Shown: one piece after another, positions 60,680-64,000 of the stretch
Layout: each line of letters starts with the position of its first letter
How positions within the stretch are numbered: position 1 is the stretch's first letter
Assembly: GCF_900141985.1 (NCBI RefSeq)
Contig: NZ_FQZK01000009.1
Span: 186,001-250,000 of the forward strand
Length of the DNA: 64,000 bases
Reading direction: 5' to 3'
Source: Nocardiopsis flavescens
GTDB taxonomy: Bacteria > Actinomycetota > Actinomycetes > Streptosporangiales > Streptosporangiaceae
The notes under the pieces: generated by a model
Told to the model about the DNA's origin: nothing
Databases searched by the model: none
Seen by the model: only the letters and a program-made list of their open reading frames with translations
Made by a program: the position numbers and the translations under genes

Positions 60680-63600
60680 GCCGGGAGCGGCACCCCGGCG
60701 GTGCGGCCTCGGAGGAGGGGTTTCCGCCGAGGCCGTCCACCGGCACGGGACCGCCCGGCCTCACCGGCACGGACCTGGCGGACGCGTTCTACCTCGCGGC
60801 CGTGCTCGCCCGGGAGCACGGGGATGCGGAGCCGCCGCCGGAGGAGGGGCGGAACCCCGCCGATCCCAAGGCCGGGCCGCGGGCCCCGGGCGACACCGCC
60901 GCCGGATCCGGCGACCCCGAGGCCGTGGAGCCGGACGAGGACGCGCGGGACGGCGGGCTCCCCCGGGACGACGCCGGGCGCGAACCCGGGGCGGGCTCTG
61001 GGAAGCCCGAGAGCGGCGGAGCGGTCCGGGCCGAGGCCGTCCCCCGGGAGGAGGGGCGCCCGCCCGGCCCGCGCCCGGCGGCCTCGCCCGCGGTGGACGC
61101 GTCCCGCCCCGCCGCCTCCCCCCTGGGCGGCCAGGCCCTGACCGCGGCGCTGCGGCCGTTCCACGTCCGCGCCCGGCGGGGGCCGCCCACGGAGACCGAC
61201 CAGGAGGAGACGGCCCGGGGCTACGCCCGCGCCCTGCTCGCCCGCACCGGGGGCGCGGCGGCGGTGCCCGTGCTGCGCGCCCCGCTGCGGCGCACGGCCG
61301 TGCTCACCGTGGTCGTCGACGCGGGGGCCTCGATGGCCCTGCACGGCGACACGGTCGCCGCGTTCGTGTCCCTGCTGCGCGGCAGCGGCGTCTTCCACGA
61401 GGTCCGGACCCGGTACTTCGACTCCGGCCGGGCGGTGCGCCCGGTGCTCCGCGACGAGCGGGGCCGCGCCGTGCCCCCGGCCGGCCGGCGCCGCACGCCG
61501 GGGCCGCACGCCACCCTGGTCCTGACGGACGGGATCGGCGCGCGGTGGCACGACCCCGGGTTCCGGGAGTGGCTGTCCGGGACGGCCCGGGCGCAGACCA
61601 CGGCGATCGTGCACCTCCTGCACGGACACCAGTGGCCCAGGACCGGGGTCAGGACGGTCCCGGCGGAGACCGTCGCCGCACCGGCCGGCGCCGGGGGCGG
61701 CTGCACCGCCACGGCCCTGCCGGACGCGCCCGGCCTGGACGGGGACGACCGCGTGCTGGGGCCGGTGCTCCCGGTGCTGCCCCTCACCGCCGACGCCGTG
61801 CACGCCTGGGCGATGTTCGCCACGGGCCGGAGCGGCGTCCTGCGCGGCCCGGTGTTCCCGCTCGACCCGGCCATGGCGCCCCTGGGGGAGCGGCCCCCGC
61901 CGGAGGAGGTGTGGGACGAGGATCCCCGGGCCCTCGTCCGGCGCTTCTCCCGGGAGGTGTCCGCGACCACCTTCCGGCTGGCCGTGGCGCTGGCCGCGGT
62001 GCCCATCCACCCGCGGGCGGTGGACCGGGTGACCCGCCACGTCCTGGGCGGGCGGCGGTCCGGCAGGGAGGAGCTGGCCGAAGTCCTCTACAGCGGACTC
62101 ACCGAGAAGGTGGGCGACCCGGGGGAGTCCGGGGACGGGAGCGCCGCCCCGTTCGCCTGGGACTTCCGGGACGGCGTGCGGCGGGAGCTGCTGTCCCTGG
62201 GACGGCTTTCCCGGGTGCGGAGCCTGGTGGCCCTGGCGGCCGAGGAGCTGGAGGAGGGCGATTCCAGGTTCGCGGCGCTGGGTGAGGCGTTGCGTGGCGC
62301 GTCGCCGCTGCCCGAGGACCTGTTTCCGGAGACGATGGGCCCGGTGCGGGCGGATCCGGACCCTTGGCGTCAGGTGATACCGGCATTAGAGGTGATTTCA
62401 TCCTCTATGGCAACAATAAGAACTTTAAGAACAAGCGACTACATTTCGACACGGTCAGATTTTCCCCTGGAAGAAATAGTCGATAGGTTTCCCGAGACGG
62501 GGAATACTCCGGTTCGGTCGGCGGCCGGGGCGGATGCGTTCGGTGGGTTGGACTCGTTCGGTCGGCGTGAGAAGGAGATCCCGATTCCTTTCGATCGCCG
62601 GTCCGGACCTTCGGTGGATGGTGTGGAGATGGCACGTTTCGACGAAAGGGCGGCGGGGCCGCCGGCCGCGAACGCACGGCCGGCCGGGACTCCGGGAAGG
62701 CCGTCCGGGGCCACCTGGATCCGCGTTCCGCGAAGGAACCCGGCCTTTGTCGGCCGCGAGGTACTCATTTCCGCGCTCCGGGACAAGGTCGCGGCCGGGG
62801 AGCACCAGATCATCACGGCCCTCAACGGCATGTCGGGGGTCGGCAAGACCGAACTGGCCAAGGAGTACCTGCACCGCCACACCGAGGAATACGACCTGAT
62901 CTGCTGGATCTCCTGCCTGCACGAGAACCAGATCCGGCAGGCCTTCCTCGACCTGGCGGAGAAGATCGGCATCAGCTACGTCGGCGCCGGCAGCGACCAC
63001 GTGATCCACGGCGTGCTGGAGGCCCTGCGCCAGGGGCAGCCCTTCAAGCGCTGGCTGCTGGTGTTCGACAACGCGGAGACCCGGGAGTCCATCGACCGGT
63101 ACCTCCCGGTGGCGGGGAGCGGGCACGTGGTCATCACGTCCCGGAACCAGAGCTGGGCCCGGCGCGGCACTGAGGCGTTCGTGCAGGTCAACGTGTTCAC
63201 CCGGGCGGAGAGCGTCGAACTGCTCCGGCGGCGCGGCCCGGAGGGGATCACCGCCGAGGACGCCGACCGGCTGGCGGACGCCCTCGGCGACCTGCCGCTG
63301 GCGCTCAACCAGGCGGCCGTCTGGCTGAACGAGGTCGGGATGAACGTCCAGGAGTACCTGGACCGGCTCACCGAGAAGTTCCCGGACATGCTCCGCCTGC
63401 TCGAACCGGTGGACCCCGACTACTCGGTCCCCGTCGCGGCGGCGTGGAACGTCTCCCTGGACCAGCTGGGCGTCGACAACAAGGCGGCCAGCCAGCTCCT
63501 TCAGCTGGTCTCCTTCATGGACACCGCCCCCATCCGCCGGGACCTCTTCCGGTTCGGCCGGGGCATCGACGCCCCCGCCGAACTCCGCGCGGCCCTGGGA

Positions 63601-64000
63601 GACCCCGCGCGGCTGGGCATCGCGATCCGCGACATCGGGCGCTACAGCCTCGCCTACATCGACCACCAGCAGAACACGATCTCCCTGCACCGGCTGGTGC
63701 AGAGCGCGGTCCAGGCGTCGATGTCCGACGAGGAGAAGGTGCGGATGCGGCACTGCGCGCACCAGCTGCTCGCGGGCAACGACCCGCGCAGCGACGCCCC
63801 CGACGCCATGTGGCGCTACGTGCAGCTCGCCCCGCACGTGTGGACCGCCCAGGCCTGGGACTGCGACGACCCGTGGGTGCGCGACCTGGTGGTCGGGCTG
63901 GCGGAGGCCTTCATCGGCCGCGGCGAGTTCGACGAGACCCTGCGCCTGGGGAACGCGGTCCACCCCTACTGGTCCGAGAAGCTGGGGCCCGCGCACCGGG
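60676..64000 (+). CDS. SAV_2336-type vWA-like / NB-ARC protein (FxsT-like), 3' end outside window
   Basis: One uninterrupted frame runs from the ATG at 60676 to the window end (over 1108 residues) with no stop. After a disordered Pro/Gly/Glu-rich segment (about 20-150), a vWA-like domain starts near 205, with DAGAS (from D215) in place of the MIDAS DxSxS. A linker with an AT-rich patch (62385-62480, residues about 570-602) leads to an NB-ARC domain: P-loop GMSGVGKTE near 718, LLVFDNAE, ITSRN and GDLPLALNQAA. The C-terminus enters a winged-helix and the start of TPR-like repeats. This matches the FxSxx-COOH system TPR protein, whose peptide and radical SAM partners may lie beyond 64000. Confidence 0.8.
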   Translation, partial: MSRERHPGGAASEEGFPPRPSTGTGPPGLTGTDLADAFYLAAVLAREHGDAEPPPEEGRNPADPKAGPRAPGDTAAGSGDPEAVEPDEDARDGGLPRDDAGREPGAGSGKPESGGAVRAEAVPREEGRPPGPRPAASPAVDASRPAASPLGGQALTAALRPFHVRARRGPPTETDQEETARGYARALLARTGGAAAVPVLRAPLRRTAVLTVVVDAGASMALHGDTVAAFVSLLRGSGVFHEVRTRYFDSGRAVRPVLRDERGRAVPPAGRRRTPGPHATLVLTDGIGARWHDPGFREWLSGTARAQTTAIVHLLHGHQWPRTGVRTVPAETVAAPAGAGGGCTATALPDAPGLDGDDRVLGPVLPVLPLTADAVHAWAMFATGRSGVLRGPVFPLDPAMAPLGERPPPEEVWDEDPRALVRRFSREVSATTFRLAVALAAVPIHPRAVDRVTRHVLGGRRSGREELAEVLYSGLTEKVGDPGESGDGSAAPFAWDFRDGVRRELLSLGRLSRVRSLVALAAEELEEGDSRFAALGEALRGASPLPEDLFPETMGPVRADPDPWRQVIPALEVISSSMATIRTLRTSDYISTRSDFPLEEIVDRFPETGNTPVRSAAGADAFGGLDSFGRREKEIPIPFDRRSGPSVDGVEMARFDERAAGPPAANARPAGTPGRPSGATWIRVPRRNPAFVGREVLISALRDKVAAGEHQIITALNGMSGVGKTELAKEYLHRHTEEYDLICWISCLHENQIRQAFLDLAEKIGISYVGAGSDHVIHGVLEALRQGQPFKRWLLVFDNAETRESIDRYLPVAGSGHVVITSRNQSWARRGTEAFVQVNVFTRAESVELLRRRGPEGITAEDADRLADALGDLPLALNQAAVWLNEVGMNVQEYLDRLTEKFPDMLRLLEPVDPDYSVPVAAAWNVSLDQLGVDNKAASQLLQLVSFMDTAPIRRDLFRFGRGIDAPAELRAALGDPARLGIAIRDIGRYSLAYIDHQQNTISLHRLVQSAVQASMSDEEKVRMRHCAHQLLAGNDPRSDAPDAMWRYVQLAPHVWTAQAWDCDDPWVRDLVVGLAEAFIGRGEFDETLRLGNAVHPYWSEKLGPAHR

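Overview
The window is very GC-rich, with GC-saturated third codon positions, many ATGA/GTGA gene overlaps, frequent GTG and TTG starts, and some genes that look leaderless. Gene content (SAV_2336-type NB-ARC protein, GPP34 protein, bifunctional-type dCTP deaminase, TIGR03086 protein, PASTA-less Ser/Thr kinase, glycine betaine transporter) fits a filamentous actinomycete. My best guess is Nocardiopsis or a close relative; this is inference from gene families, not a database match. It looks chromosomal: no phage, IS element, CRISPR array or rRNA was seen, and there is one tRNA (Gly, anticodon CCC).

Layout. 1-4.9 kb: end of a DUF5691-like gene, then MoxR ATPase, DUF5682 and VWA genes in a tight operon. 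5-9.2 kb: small membrane and hypothetical genes, a degenerate PP2C-like protein, a membrane/DUF3140 fusion, and a PQQ-type sugar dehydrogenase lipoprotein. 9.3-19 kb: a solitary HsdR-N-like protein, acyltransferase, regulators, a tandemly duplicated two-gene membrane module (12.7-15.2 kb), SDR, Lrp/PhzF divergent pair and GPP34. 19.4-23.3 kb (minus strand): a probable disulfide-rich secreted peptide system made of a 71-aa cysteine-rich precursor, a read-through hairpin, a MauE-like membrane redox protein, a TlpA-like thioredoxin, an exporter-type ABC protein and a dedicated S26 signal peptidase. 23.5-30 kb: NUDIX, tRNA-Gly, dcd, the betaine uptake operon proVWX behind two CRP-like sites, and a rhomboid protease. 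30.1-36.9 kb: a peptide ABC transporter with a fused double ATPase. 37-45 kb: DacB-type carboxypeptidase, ABC1 kinase, regulators, SMR efflux, L,D-transpeptidase. 45.4-49.7 kb: a TetR-controlled sugar ABC transporter. 49.8-56.8 kb: a membrane protein with repeated CxxxxC motifs, a Ser/Thr kinase with a PstS-like outer domain behind a PHO-box-like repeat, NADAR, an extradiol dioxygenase/MarR pair and DoxX. 57-64 kb: a four-gene conflict-type operon (trypsin-like protease, VMAP-C-like protein, MoxR ATPase, and a vWA-like/NB-ARC protein running off the window).

Themes. Two separate MoxR plus vWA modules lie near the two ends. The most novel-looking locus is the cysteine-rich peptide operon: gene order, TTG-initiated precursor with a plausible AxA cleavage site, attenuator hairpin and matching redox/export/processing genes fit one pathway. 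The conflict operon at the right end matches a computationally described class (MoxR-VMAP systems) and is cut by the window end. The kinase with a phosphate-binding-like ectodomain and an upstream PHO-box-like array is a coherent candidate phosphate sensor.
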